A DNA stretch of 64,000 nucleotides from Branchipolynoe longqiensis. Lineage: Eukaryota; Annelida; Polychaeta; Phyllodocida; Polynoidae. Below are positions 22,202 to 32,937 of this stretch, piece by piece. The DNA is taken from assembly GCA_030323885.1 (NCBI GenBank), contig CM059188.1:112758776-112822775 (forward strand). The letters are read 5' to 3'. How positions within the stretch are numbered: the first letter of the stretch is position 1; every line of letters starts with the position of its first letter. The notes beneath the pieces are model-generated. The model had not been told where the DNA came from. It was given only the letters and a program-made list of their open reading frames with translations, and did no database searches. The position numbers and the translations under genes were made by a program.

Positions 22202-22475
22202 GTAAAGCTTGTTTTATTTAACGACACCTCTAGAGCACATTGATTTTTTTATCGCCTCATCGGCTATTGGACATCAAACATATGGTCATTCGGACATATT
22301 TCTTTGAGGAAACCTGCTGCCACCACATAGGCGGCAGCAGGTTCTTACCAATAAGCACCAAGGTTTTTACCAATAAGCACCAAGGTTTTTTTTATATATG
22401 CACTTTCCCACAGACAGGATACACGCTACCGCCTGAGCTACGTCCTGCTCCCTCATCTGTCATTGCCATCCACCA
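22202..22475 (-). mobile_element. SINE-C copy
   Basis: Tail at the left (aagcttgttttatttaacga), head remnant at the right (gagctacgtcctg). The block taccaataagcaccaaggtt is duplicated in tandem at about 22348-22385. Confidence 0.75.
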
Positions 22476-22520
22476 GCGTCCTTGCTTGGTGCGAGTTGTG
22501 GAGCTCACATAGGCAGGTGT

Positions 22521-22827
22521 TTGTTGTTTTATGTCCTAGCGACATCTACGGTCATGGCAACTTTATAGTGCTGTCCCACTGGGAGACCAGGCCACCAGCA
22601 CCATGACCTGATATCCCAATCAGTCAAATTATCCTGACACTGGGCCAACCAGTCCTTTTCCTATCCTAATAATGCCGAGCGCCTGGCTAGGAAGTGATAA
22701 GTATAAATTTTTACGTCATTCGTTTGACTCGATAAGGTTTTGAACTCACAAACCAATGGGTTCAGATCCCCCGATCCCCCAAATCAGGAGACGGACGCTC
22801 AACTCATTCGGCCATCCCGTCTGGTCA
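22521..22827 (-). mobile_element. SINE-A copy, type 1 head
   Basis: Full copy with a short deletion in the 3' body. The head complement ends ggccatcccgtctggtc. Confidence 0.85.
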
Positions 22828-22921
22828 CAGGCATGCGTGAACGATGGACAGTGAATGTGATAACAGGAACTCATCCACAACCCCCGCCATTATCAGTCAG
22901 TGTCACTTCGTCCACTGACTA

Positions 22922-23516
22922 TAGCCGTGTTCACACAGGCAATGTAAATCGATTCGTAGAAAGCGACTTGCCTAGTTCGACGCACATTTCACATGTGAAC
23001 GGGCGTCTGAGTCGAATTAGGGCTGAATCGATTTCTGTGATGCGCATACTGTAAACCACCTGTCGAGGTAGTTTACGTGAGTCAATTTCTGTGAATCGAT
23101 TTATTTTGTCCGTGTGGACGCAATAAGGCGGATTAAGGATGTCACACGCATGCGCAGTCGAGAGCTTACTTTGTTGACTTTCCGGTCGATCAAAAGCGCA
23201 TATTATATAATTTGGTCTATGAACCGGATAGAGGTGCACAGATTTTTTTTCATCATTTATTTATAGGTTTTCACTGCCCAGCAGAAGTTTTTACGGTTCC
23301 AAAACAATATGATTCAGTCTATACATATCTAGGTTGAACCCACTCTCTCGTGGTGACGTCGCCTAACCAAAAACTGGCGCTGGTCAGACTGGACTTGCTC
23401 ATGCGCAGATATCAATTTCTGGCCCAAGTACTGCCCGTGTGAACGGGCATCTAAATCGATTCATATGATTCGCCTTGGCTGAGTCGCTTTAGATTTTGCC
23501 CGTGTGAACACGGCTA
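22922..23516. mobile_element. Foldback MITE-J, copy 2
   Basis: Ends tagccgtgttcacac and gtgtgaacacggcta. The centre is the reverse complement of the centre of 11323-11940. The subterminal arrays differ: here gattcg/aatcgatt motifs replace the gaactag motifs. Confidence 0.85.
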
Positions 23517-24002
23517 AAGGGTGTGTCTTATTGATGCATTTAGGGAGTTGTGGTGGTGTGTGGGGAATAATATCTTTTTGATCATGTTTGGATGCTATTT
23601 TATTAGATTGTGTAGTGGTCTGCACTGACCTCTCAGGCAAGGAGCCGCATAGACAGGTGGGCGTCGGTAGTGTGGTGACATCAGGGAGCCTAGGTGGTGT
23701 AATGGTTAGCACACTGGTGTGTGTGTATCACTGTCTTGTGGCAGTTTTTTTTTGAGTTACACCAGTGATGAGTGCATACTACGAATTACTGTCATAATTT
23801 AAATAGATTTTACTTAAAGCAGCATAGTCTCCCGATGAGATTACACAAATCACCTCAGACTCCGCGCCATTAACGTCGGCCCCTCTGGTTATGTATGGCG
23901 GCTGGGACGCCGACGGCTATATTGGATCCGGCTTGGTTCGATAGCGGCTTGTTTCTGAGACTGGCGTTGCCTGACCGACTTGTCTGTGTCATTCACACTG
24001 GC
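23517..24002. other. No gene or repeat recognised
   Basis: Contains a short tRNA-A-box-like string (ggtggtgtaatggttagcac near 23692) without a partner B box. Otherwise nothing identifiable. Confidence 0.35.
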
Positions 24003-24060
24003 TGACCAGACGCGGTGCCGAATCAGTAGAGGGCAGGTTTCCCATAGGGAACGGTTGGAG

Positions 24061-24356
24061 TTTTATGTCCTGGCAAGATCTAAGGTCATATCAGGACAGG
24101 TAACGACTTGTGATGATGCACTCATGTTGACTTTATAGTACTGCCCCACTGGGAAATCAGGCCGTCAGCACCATGATCTGATAGCCCATCAGTCACATTA
24201 TCCTGACACTGAGCTAATCAGTTCTTGCCCTATCCTATTAATGTCAAGTGCCAAGCTAGGAAGCGACAAGTATCAATTTTTTTAAGTCATCGGTTTGAGT
24301 CAGCCAGGAATTCAACTCCCAATCTCCGGCACGGTTTGCCTGCGCTCCACTGATTC
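24061..24356 (-). mobile_element. SINE-A nested in SINE-A
   Basis: Full copy in opposite orientation. The flanks catagggaacggttggag and catatggaaggtcgggag look like an 18-bp target duplication that has since diverged. Confidence 0.8.
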
Positions 24357-24458
24357 ATATGGAAGGTCGGGAGTTTGATTTTCGGTTGAGTGAAAGCAAT
24401 GATTTACAAACTGTATAAATGTCGCTATACCTAGCCTCGCGCTCGGCATCAATAATAT

Positions 24459-24615
24459 CCCAGTCACACTACAGCTTGCGACCACCTTAGACAAAAGAAC
24501 CCACAGTCATCAGTGACGTCCTTCTGACCAAAACAATGGTTGCCAACGTCTGGGCGTCACTGGTGACTGTGGGTTCTTTGGTCTAAAGTGGTCGCAAGCT
24601 GTAGCGTGACTTGGG
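24459..24615. mobile_element. Foldback MITE-H, short copy
   Basis: A 157-bp near-palindrome. The ends cccagtcacactacagcttg and its complement match the copy at 7402. Arms of about 65 bp fold over a short loop. Confidence 0.85.
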
Positions 24616-24786
24616 TTTTACTGGTTAACTCAGTCACCATGAGTATGCACTGTCACAAGTCAGTACGCATCCTGATATGACCTTAGATGCTGCGAGGATG
24701 TAACCCAAATAAGCAAGTGTGGTGACGGCAGTCATTTTCTCTTTAACACTTATCATATGAGCAATAATTTGTGTAAATGTAATTTG

Positions 24787-25097
24787 TTAAAGCTGCATAG
24801 TCAGATGAAGCATCACATTTTCAAAACCAAACTACCTGTATTTTGTTCTATCTACCTATATTTTGTTCTATATATATATCTAACTTAGACACTGATGCAC
24901 TTATTAAGCATTTGTTGCCAAATAGAAGGGCACAATTTAATAGAAGCTGTTACTTACTTCCTAAGTGTCAGACTTTTGGCGTGCTTGCCAAAATTAATTT
25001 AGCTTTTTGCACTTCGAATATCTCCTAATTTAGCCATTTAAAATAAGTTACCACAAACAAAAAGTAAGGTAGATTATAACAATCAATTAAATTATTG
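24787..25097 (+). mobile_element. MITE-A, copy lacking its right end
   Basis: Begins ttaaagctgcatagtcagat and follows the family consensus to ggtagattataacaatca. The terminal inverted repeat at the right is lost. Confidence 0.8.
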
Positions 25098-25147
25098 ACT
25101 GGCCTAAACTAAAAACATCGGAATATATGCAACTTGAATTAATCAGC

Positions 25148-25292
25148 TGGACCCGGACATAATGGCCAAATACGTAGAGGGCTCGCATTTTGCATGTGAC
25201 ATCGTGGGTTCGATCCCTGGCCGGGTCAAATGAAAGAGTTAATAAATGATACGTGTCACCACCTTGTCTGCTGCCCGGCATTACTAGGTACA
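25148..25292 (+). mobile_element. SINE with a third head type
   Basis: The head acccggacataatggccaaa and B box (gggttcgatccctgg) differ from both SINE-A heads, but the next block ends in cggcattactaggta as in SINE-A. It may be a separate tRNA-derived subfamily; the head at about 34640 looks similar. Confidence 0.6.
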
Positions 25293-25311
25293 ATATGTTA
25301 TGGAATGCAGG

Positions 25312-25626
25312 TATTGCAGGTATAGTAATACCTCAGGGAGCTTGACGCCCCTGCCTAGCAGAGTTGTAAACCACTGCCTTGTGGTACAGGTTCTTGACAG
25401 AACCGAAGGCTAAGGGAGCAAACCCTAAACAGAAAACCATGTTACTGTGGCAGCATTACGGGCGGTTGATGTAACATCTCCCGACCAGTCAGTCCAGGGA
25501 CAAATAGTTTTGCGCGTGTCTTGACATGTTCTTGCCGGTGTGAAACCTCTATTTGCTCCCTGAGAGAGTGCCGCTGGTAACTTGCAAAAGCCAGCAGCAC
25601 TTCAACACTTTTGCAGGCAGCTTTCA
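25312..25626 (+). repeat. Dispersed repeat R1 joined to a LINE 3' end
   Basis: A module found again in reverse complement at 49714-49985 (for example ggttcttgacagaaccgaag and ggcagcatta). In both places it is followed in the same direction by the 3' end of a LINE, but by different LINEs. It is probably the 5' part of a LINE-dependent non-autonomous element. Confidence 0.7.
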
Positions 25627-25768
25627 TGAAATGAAACCTGAAGCTGAGAGACATTAAGACCGACTCATGGATGCAACTCTCACAGCAGAGAGCTAAATGG
25701 AGAGCGGCAGTCAAGTAATGAAAGCAGTCTTTGTCGCATCGCGACTGACAGCATGATGATGATGATGT
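25627..25768 (+). mobile_element. LINE 3' end with (GAT)n tail
   Basis: Encodes the extreme C-terminus of a LINE RT protein (LKLRDIKTDSWMQLSQQRAK) and ends in a gatgatgatgatg tail. Nearly identical to 38636-38821. From 25769 to 26040 nothing else is recognised. Confidence 0.8.
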
Positions 25769-26040
25769 TATGGAACAATGAAATTAAGGATACCAATTGT
25801 CCATATAATTTTTCTATCTTGATCAACGACTTGTTAACAAAAGAAGCTGTGTACTTTACAACGGTGTGTCCTGTCTCCAGGTCTGGCCATTTGCTGCGGG
25901 ACGTGGCATGCGTGCACTGAGGCGTGACGATCATGCATGACAGCACAAGGCGCATGTGGCTGCACTGACCAATGACTTAAAGGTAAGTTAGGCTGGGGCT
26001 CTATGGTAGAATATCCGCTGGGAAAGAAAGTTTGTTATAT

Positions 26041-26324
26041 TTAAAGCTGCATAGTCCGATGAAATATAAAATTTTCAAAACCAAATCAATTATCTAGATT
26101 TGATTTGACATATCTAACTTAGATACTGATGCACTTGTTAAGCATTTGTTTCTGCGTAGAAGGCAATACTGAGTCAATTTAACAGAACCTGTTACTGCAG
26201 AAGTCAATGGTGTCAGAATTTTGGCAAGCTTGCCAAAACTAATTTTCTCAAAAGTTTACCATTTAAAATAAAGGTAACTTTGAACTAATGTAAAGTAGAT
26301 ACTAGTGATTGATTAGATTACATC
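26041..26324 (+). mobile_element. MITE-A, cut at the right end
   Basis: Starts ttaaagctgcatagtccgat. It closely matches the copy at 63256. The right end is replaced by the SINE-C fragment that follows. Confidence 0.8.
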
Positions 26325-26480
26325 ATCGGCTATTGGACGTCAAACATATGGTCATTCTGACATATTTCTTTGGAGGAAACCAGCTGCCGCCACAGACTAT
26401 TCTTTCTGATAAGCAGCAAGGAGTATTTTATATGCACTTTCCCACAGATAGGACAGCACATACCATAGCCTTTGATATCC
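26325..26480 (-). mobile_element. SINE-C fragment
   Basis: Contains tcggctattggacgtcaaac and gcactttcccacagatagga. Lacks the tail end and the head. Confidence 0.75.
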
Positions 26481-26538
26481 ACTAGAAGCCACAGCTTGCC
26501 ACTTTAATCAGAATGAAAAGAAAAGGACCCTTTAAAGA
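26478..26538 (+). repeat. Direct repeat flanking a SINE, left copy
   Basis: 61 bp (with cactttaatcagaatg and ggaccctttaaaga) that recur at 26879-26939 with about 10 mismatches. The SINE-A copy at 26541 lies between. Confidence 0.75.
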
Positions 26539-26540
26539 TG

Positions 26541-26872
26541 TTGGTTGGTTGTTGGTTGTTTGGAGTTTTACAACCTGGTAACATCTATGGTCATATCAGG
26601 ACGGGTACCGACTTGTTACAGTGCATACTTATGGTGACTTTATAGCGCTGTCCCACTGAGAAGTTAGGCCGCTGGCACCATGACCCAATATCCCACTCAG
26701 TCACATTATCCAGACACTGAGCTATCCAGTCCTTGCCCTATCCTAATAATGGCGAGCGCCAGGCTAGGAAGCGACAAGTGTCAATTATGTAAGTCCTTGG
26801 TTTGACTCGACCGGGAACTGAACTCCAACACGCGGGGTCCTCGCTCTACCGATTCGGTCACCGCGCTCACCG
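26541..26872 (-). mobile_element. SINE-A copy, type 2 head
   Basis: Full length, from a ttggttgttggttg tail to the head complement gattcggtcaccgcgc. Confidence 0.85.
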
Positions 26873-26878
26873 GTCACC

Positions 26879-26939
26879 TCCACTCGAAGCCATAACCTAC
26901 AACTTTAATGAGAATGTAAAGAAAGGGACCATTTAAAGA
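26879..26939 (+). repeat. Direct repeat flanking a SINE, right copy
   Basis: Right partner of 26478-26538. Confidence 0.75.
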
Positions 26940-27003
26940 AACCGCAGTTGAACTCGATTAGCAGCTTATGTTGGAAATTTTACGCCAACTACTCATTTAT
27001 TGT

Positions 27004-27341
27004 GGGACTGGAAGCGGTGGGCGAATCTGTAGAGTGCAGGCTTCCCATGTGGAAGGTTTGGAGTTCGATTCCCAGTCGAGTCAAACCAATTACTTACCAA
27101 ATATAAACTTGTTACGTTGCCTGGCATTTTGCATCACTAGAATAGACAATCACTGGTTAGCTCAGTATCAGGATAATGTGACTGAGTGGGAGATTTGGTC
27201 ATGGTGCCCGTGACCTGGTCTCCCAGTTGCAGGCAGCACTATAAAGTCGCCATGAGTGCGCAATGTCACAAGTCAATACCCGTTCTAATATGACCTTAGA
27301 TGTTGCCAGAACGTAAAGCCTAAACAAACGAACAAACAAAA
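27004..27341 (+). mobile_element. SINE-A copy, type 2 head, complete
   Basis: Head gaagcggtgggcgaatctgt, B box gagttcgattccca, full body, and tail acaaacgaacaaacaaa. Confidence 0.9.
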
Positions 27342-27412
27342 TGGGCGTCTTCTATTTCTGTTAGGGACTAAGGGAAGTCTTTGGGTATGGGGTATGTTTT
27401 TTTCCAGAACAC

Positions 27413-27728
27413 AGGGATGAAAGATCTCCGCGATTGCGCGGATTTCTGGGATTTTTCAATCCCGCAGCACCATCAGCGTATACTAATATGTGGTGATGAC
27501 GCCGCAGCACTATCAGCGTACACTACTAATATTAATCAATTCTCCAAGCATCGCAGCACTATCAGCGTACACTACTAATACATGCTTCAAACGGTGCAGC
27601 ACTTTCAGCGTATACCAATATATATGAAACCCGACTTCCGGGAATTTTCCGCGATTCCCTGACAATGCTAAACCAATGGGAGAATATCAACATTTCCGCT
27701 TTTTTTCCCGGAGAGCACTTTCATCCCT
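27413..27728. mobile_element. Foldback element, ggatgaaag family, with internal tandem repeat
   Basis: Termini agggatgaaag and ctttcatccct. The interior holds four spaced copies of gcagcac(t)atcagcgtacac (near 27471, 27505, 27552, 27594). The 80-bp form is at 7284-7363. Confidence 0.75.
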
Positions 27729-27842
27729 GAGAACAAGTATTAAACTGCAGTAAACTTTACATACAAATTTATCTGGCCCAGGCAAGTAGCTTTGTAAAAG
27801 GAATGCCACCAAGATGTGCTTATAATATAATTAATTGAATGT

Positions 27843-28432
27843 TTAAAGCTGCATAGTCCGATGAAGCATAACATTTTCAAAACCAAAACAATTATCTATA
27901 ATTGATTCTGCATATCTAATTTAGAATATATACTGATGCACTTACTAAGCATTTAGTGCTCCATAGAAGGGAATACTGAGGCAATTTAATAGAACCTGTT
28001 ACTGAAGAAGCCTATGGTGGCAGAGGTTTGGCGTGTTTGCCATAACTAATTTAACATGTTTGCATTTCAGATATCTCAAGTTAGCCATTTAAAATAGAAG
28101 TTACTTCAACCCAAAGTCGGGTAGATTATAACCATCAATTTAATATATTTATCTCGGAAAAAATGACAGAAACAGACAGGATGGCCGAATGAGTTAGAGG
28201 GTCTGTCTCCCATGTCGGTAGACCATGGGATCGTGGGTTCGAACCCTGGTCGAGTCAAACCAATGACTTAAAAATTGATACTTGTCGCTTCCTAGCCAGG
28301 TGCTCGGCATTATTAGGATAGGGCAAGGAGCAGTGGAATGAGGAAGACCAGTCGTCTGCGACTGAAATTTCCCCTGCTTAAACAACTAATGTACCAAAAA
28401 AAAACACAAAAAAACTCAAAACCATCGGACTA
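27843..28432 (+). mobile_element. MITE-A split by a SINE-B
   Basis: Left part 27843-28172 and right part about 28412-28432 (caaaaccatcggactatgca) are one MITE-A. The SINE-B copy lies in the gap, so the MITE is older. Confidence 0.8.
28173..28411 (+). mobile_element. SINE-B: SINE-A head with a different tail
   Basis: Identical in plan to type-1 SINE-A up to ggatagggcaagga, then switches to gcagtggaatgaggaagacc, cccctgcttaaacaactaat and an A-rich tail. Two other copies (30424, 37324) switch at the same base. Confidence 0.85.
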
Positions 28433-28565
28433 TGCAACTTCAAATATGTACCCGTCGTTGGGTGTTGTTTTTAAACCGCAGTGTTTATGTATCTGAGTGT
28501 GTTGTAATTTGTTAAATAAACAAGCAAACACATGCACATTCAAACAACGAACATTCTATGTGTGC

Positions 28566-28945
28566 AAAGACCCTATAATACTAAGACGGCTCACTCCCTA
28601 TCTCTCCAATGGTAATGTAAATTTCGCAGTGCCATCTTGTGGTGGGTTTGATCAGCCGGCTGCTGGTTGGTGTTTCACATGTAAACACATACAATTATAT
28701 TATACATGAGATAGGTAAGTATGAATACACATCAATATGAAATTGCTATGAACAAATACCCATCATCATCATCAGCAGCAGCAGCATCGCCATCATCACA
28801 CATCTTTCACATTCATATATACATTTATACATATAATATAGCACCTGTTTAACCAAGAGAACAGCGAGCGCACCAAGTGGTGGGTTTGATCATTTTGATT
28901 ACACAGTACAGGCTGAGTGAGCCGTCTTCGTATTATAGGGTCTTT
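28566..28945. mobile_element. Foldback element with 30-bp aaagaccctataata termini
   Basis: The left end aaagaccctataatactaag and the right end (cttcgtattatagggtcttt) are inverted over about 30 bp, continuing into gacggctcact. The interior has a CAT/CAG trinucleotide tract near 28765-28795. No coding frame. It is single in this window. Confidence 0.8.
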
Positions 28946-29165
28946 GATGTGTGGCATGCCGGCCTCACGTCAGCGTGAGGTCTGGCGGGCGTTTGTGCCC
29001 TCAGGCCTTCACAGTCCGCATGCGCACAGGCCACGCCTGCGCGTAGCTGCGCATCGAGCCCCGGGCGCGCCGTGAGCACAATGAGAGGTGTGTGCAAACA
29101 CCTGGCTTCGTGAGAAAAGCAGCCTGCGCGCGCATGCTCACTGATACTCTCTCTGTTGACCACGA

Positions 29166-29575
29166 CCAGACGGGATGGCCGGATGAGTTGAGCGTCCGTC
29201 TCCTGCTCTGGTAGATCGTGAGATTCGGACGCACGGGTTCGAACCCTGGTCGACTTAAAAATTGATACTTGTCGCTTCCTAGCCAGGCGCTCAGCATTAT
29301 TAGGATCGGGCAAGGGCTGGTTGGCTTAGTGTCAAGATAATGTGACTGAGCGGGATATCATGTCATGGTGTTGGCAGCTTGATTTCCCAGTGGGGCAGCA
29401 CTATGAAGTTGCCATGAGTGTGCTCTGTCACAAGTCGGTACCCATCCTGATATGTTTCATCCTTGTTGTTTTTTGTTTTACGTCCTAACAATATCTAAGG
29501 TCATATCAGGACTTGATATAACCATAGATCTTGCCGGGATGTAAAACTTCAACAACCAACCAACCAACCAACCGT
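29166..29575 (+). mobile_element. SINE-A copy containing an inverted tail fragment
   Basis: Type 1 head with B box gggttcgaaccctgg. Between 29459 and 29511 a minus-oriented copy of the SINE-A tail (gttttacgtcctaacaatat) interrupts the 3' end, which resumes at cttgatataaccatagatct. The tail is caaccaaccaaccaacc. Confidence 0.8.
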
Positions 29576-29654
29576 GACTGGAGCCGAGACTGCTATGTCA
29601 GTATGTAGCGTGCGCGCGCATGCTCACTGATAGTCTCCCCGTTGACCGTTAGTG

Positions 29655-30008
29655 TTAAAGCTGCATAGTCCGATGAAAACATAAAATCTTCAAAACCAAA
29701 ACAAATATCTAGATTTGATTCTACATATCTAACTTAGATGCTGGTGCACTTATTAAACATTTGTCGTCACATATAAGGGGATACTGAGTCAATTAATATA
29801 ACCTGTTACAGCAGAAGCCTATGGTGATAGAGTTTTGGCAAGCTTGCCAAAATTAATTTAGCATCTTTCCATTTCAAATATCTCAAAAGTTAGCGATTTA
29901 AAATAAAAGTTACTTCAAACTAAAGTAAGGTAGATTATAATGAACAACCTAATATGTTTATCTCAGAAAATGAGAGAAACTCAAAACCATCGGACTATGC
30001 AACTTTAA
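29655..30008 (+). mobile_element. MITE-A, complete 354-bp copy
   Basis: Both terminal repeats are present: ttaaagctgcatagtccgat and atcggactatgcaactttaa. The AT-rich interior has no open frame. This is the best reference copy in the window together with 63256-63607. From 30009 to 30202 nothing is recognised. Confidence 0.9.
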
Positions 30009-30202
30009 TTTGAAATGCTGCAAGATGGCGAACTGTATATGCAACAGTGCCACCGGGCACAAGTCTATAAATAGTTACAGTCACAGGCCTTGACTACAGT
30101 AAGCACCGACAGAGTGCGTGCACACACTTGTAGTAACTGTTGTGTCCGAGATAAGGAAGTATCATTTAAAAATGATCTAGGACCACCATGACAACGTGCA
30201 GG

Positions 30203-30745
30203 TTGGTTGGTTGTGGAGTTTTATGTTCCGGCAACATCTAAGATCATATCAGGATGGGTACCAACTTGTGACAGTGTGCACTCATGGCGATTTTATAGTG
30301 CTGCCTGACTGGGAGACCAGGCCATCAGTGATATCCTGCTCACTCGCATTATCCTGACACTGAGCGAACCAGTCCTTGCTTTATCTTAATAATGTTGAGC
30401 GCCTGGCTAAGAAGCGACAAGTTTATTTGGTGTTTTTTTTGTACATTAGTTGATTAAGCAGGGGAAATTTCAATCATGCATGATTGGTCTTCCTCATTTC
30501 ACTGCTCCTTGCCCTATCCTAATAATGCGAATGCCAGGCTAGGAAGCGACAAGTATACATTTTTAAGTCATTGGTTTGACTTGACCAGTGTTTGAACCCA
30601 CGATCTACCAAAGCGGGAGACAGGCGCTCAACTCATTCGGCCATCCCAACTGGTATAAAATTTTAATTCCTTAGTTTATCTCGACCAGGGTTCAAATCCC
30701 ACAATCTACCAAAACGGAAGACGGACACTCAACTTCCAGATAGCA
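30203..30745 (-). mobile_element. SINE-A split by a nested SINE-B
   Basis: The tail and body occupy 30203-30423 and the head about 30657-30745 (complement of agggttcaaatcccaca). The piece between is a SINE-B in the same orientation. Confidence 0.75.
30424..30656 (-). mobile_element. SINE-B nested in SINE-A
   Basis: Tail side at the left (gtacattagttgattaagca), then the switch at ctgctccttgccctatcc, then a normal SINE-A first body block and type 1 head. Confidence 0.85.
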
Positions 30746-31061
30746 TAATATATTTTACGTGCTTCTCTGGTCTAAATTTAATAGTACCTGGTGCGATATG
30801 TATCAAGTCTGGTTACACTGGGAAAATGAGACGAATAATTACCAGGTGTGGAGGAAGCCATTTTATTTCACGGCTCTTGCCGAGCAATTAAAAACGTTAA
30901 AGATTCTAATAGAGCACCACCAATTTGTATTGATATAATACCTTATATGGCACATATATATTAGATACAATCTAAATCTGGCTTTGCTCCAACGGTCGTT
31001 CACTGGTGTAACTTTTAAATGAGATTTCAACCGGTTTCATGTTTTACATAAACAGGCGTCC
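30746..31061. other. No gene or repeat recognised
   Basis: AT-rich sequence with two weak copies of tacctggtg/taccaggtg. Nothing further. Confidence 0.35.
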
Positions 31062-31140
31062 CACTGTTTTAATCTCGAATCCCAAGATCTACCAAAACGG
31101 GAGACTGACGCTCAACTCATTCGGCCATCCCGTATGGTAT
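31062..31140 (-). mobile_element. SINE-A head fragment
   Basis: Complement of the type 1 head and B box only (ctcattcggccatcccgt). Confidence 0.75.
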
Positions 31141-31329
31141 GCCCTAACGTACACATGGGCATGGAAGCATGCTATTTTGGCAAAATCACCATCAATTATC
31201 ATGTCCTTGCCTACTTGCGTGTTTAGATTTTCTGGATTGTTATATGCATGCATGCGTTTTACTGTGGTGTATTATTATCCTTAGACGTAGACTGATGCTT
31301 CTGTAAAATACAGACATGTAGCTATCACT

Positions 31330-31532
31330 GAAGAGCTTGTTTTATTTAACGACGCCTCTAGGGCACACTGATCTTTATCATCAGCTATTGGATGTCAAAC
31401 ATATTGTCATTCGGACATATCTCTCTTGAAGAAATCTGCTACCGCGACATAGACCTCTCTTTCCGATAAGCAGCAAGGGGTCTTTTATATGCACTTTCCC
31501 ACAAACAGGACAGCATGTACCACATCCTTTTG
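31330..31532 (-). mobile_element. SINE-C fragment
   Basis: Starts gcttgttttatttaacgacg, includes atcagctattggatgtcaaa, and stops before the head. Confidence 0.75.
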
Positions 31533-31571
31533 AGTATCACTGAAGAGAACACCTAACAGCTATTAACTTTG

Positions 31572-31825
31572 CCCTACGCAGTGACCGAATCGGTAGAGCG
31601 AAGGCTTCCCATGCTAAAGGTCAGGGGTTTGAATCCCAGCCGAGTCAAACCACTGACTTATAAAATTTATGTTTGTCGCTACTTAGCCTGGTGCTCAGCA
31701 TTAATGGGATAGGGCATGACTGGTTAACACATTATCAGGATAATGTGACTGTGGGATATTCCACTGTTCATTGCCATATCCTAGTAATACCGATTGCCAG
31801 GCTAGGTAGCGACAACTGTCAAGGC
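31572..31825 (+). mobile_element. SINE-A copy joined to an inverted fragment
   Basis: Plus-strand head and body to gtgggatattcc (31764), then a 60-bp minus-oriented piece of the same family (attgccatatcctagtaata) to 31825. It ends about 60 bp before the minisatellite. Confidence 0.75.
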
Positions 31826-31884
31826 GTGTAGCACAAGAAACCCATAACATTGATTGTAGCTGGATGAAAGACGTGTCACTGCTG

Positions 31885-32862
31885 TGCAGTGAGCCGAACA
31901 CAGCTTCACAGTGGGCCGAACACAGCTTCACAGTGAGCCGAGCACCACTTCACAGTGAGCCGAACACAGCTTCACAGTGGGCTGAGCACAGCTTCACAGT
32001 GGGCTGAACACAGCTTCGCAGTGGGCTGAACACAGCTTCACAGTGGGCCGAACACAGCTCCACAGTGGGCTGAACACAGCTTCACAGTGAGCCGAACACA
32101 GCTTCACAGTGGGCTGAACACAGCTTCACAGTGAGCCGAGCACCACTTCACAGTGAGCCGAACACATCTTCACAGTGAGCCGAACACAGCTTCACAGTGG
32201 GCCGAACACAGCTTCACAGTGAGCCGAGCACCGCTTCACAGTGGGCCGAACACAGCTTCACAGTGGGCCGAACACAGCTTCACAGTGAGCCGAGCACCAC
32301 TTCACAGTGGGCCGAACACAGCTTCACAGTGGGCCGAACACCCAGCTTCACAGTGGGCCGAACACAGCTCCACAGTGGGCTGAACACAGCTTCACAATGA
32401 TCCGAACACAGCTTCACAGTGGGCTGAACACAGCTTCACAGTGGGCTGAACACAGCTTTGCATTGGGCCGAGCAGAGCTTTGCATTGGGCCGAGCACAGA
32501 TTTGCATTGGGCCGAACACAGCTTCACAGTGGGCCGAAAACAGCTTTGCAGTGGGCCGAACACAGCTTCGCAATGGGTCGAACACAGCTTCGCAGTGGGC
32601 CAAGCACATCTTCGCATTGGGCCGAGCACAGCTTCGCATTGGGCTTCGCAGTGGGCTGAACACAGCTTCGCAGTGGACCGAACACAGCTTTGCAGTGGGA
32701 TGAACACAGCTTTGCATCAGGCCGAACACGGCTTCACAGTGGGTCGAACACGGTGGGTCGAACACGGCTTCACAGTGGGTTGAACATGGCTTCGCAGTGG
32801 GCCGAACACGGCTTCGCAGTGGGCCAAACACGGCTTCGCAGAGGGCCGAACACAGGATTTCT
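31885..32862. repeat. 22-bp minisatellite, about 44 copies
   Basis: Unit gaacacagcttcacagtggg plus two bases. Variant blocks change gcttcaca to gctttgca (32455-32560) and gcttcgca (from 32560). Because 22 is not a multiple of 3 and the unit has few stops, three units give a 22-residue protein repeat, and long open frames occur in several frames on both strands. They have no start context or homology and I treat them as artefacts of the repeat. Confidence 0.95.
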
Positions 32863-32937
32863 CAGTGTGCCGAACCACCTAGATGATGCTAGGAGGCAAA
32901 CCCCCAACAAACTGCTTTTCGGTGTGCCGACAGTATA

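Larger units (their letters stand above)
24003..24712 (+). mobile_element. SINE-A copy, type 2 head, split by two insertions
   Basis: The head starts at 24003 and breaks at 24060. It resumes at about 24357 (tatggaaggtcgggag), breaks again at about 24458, and the 3' body runs from 24616 to the tail near 24712. The two gaps are a minus-strand SINE-A and a MITE-H. Confidence 0.8.

Noticed and set aside
23692..23712. tRNA-like A box
   Set aside because: No B box at a suitable distance, and no copy elsewhere in the window.
32307..32783. 158-residue repetitive protein
   Set aside because: Product of the 22-bp minisatellite, with equally long frames on the other strand.
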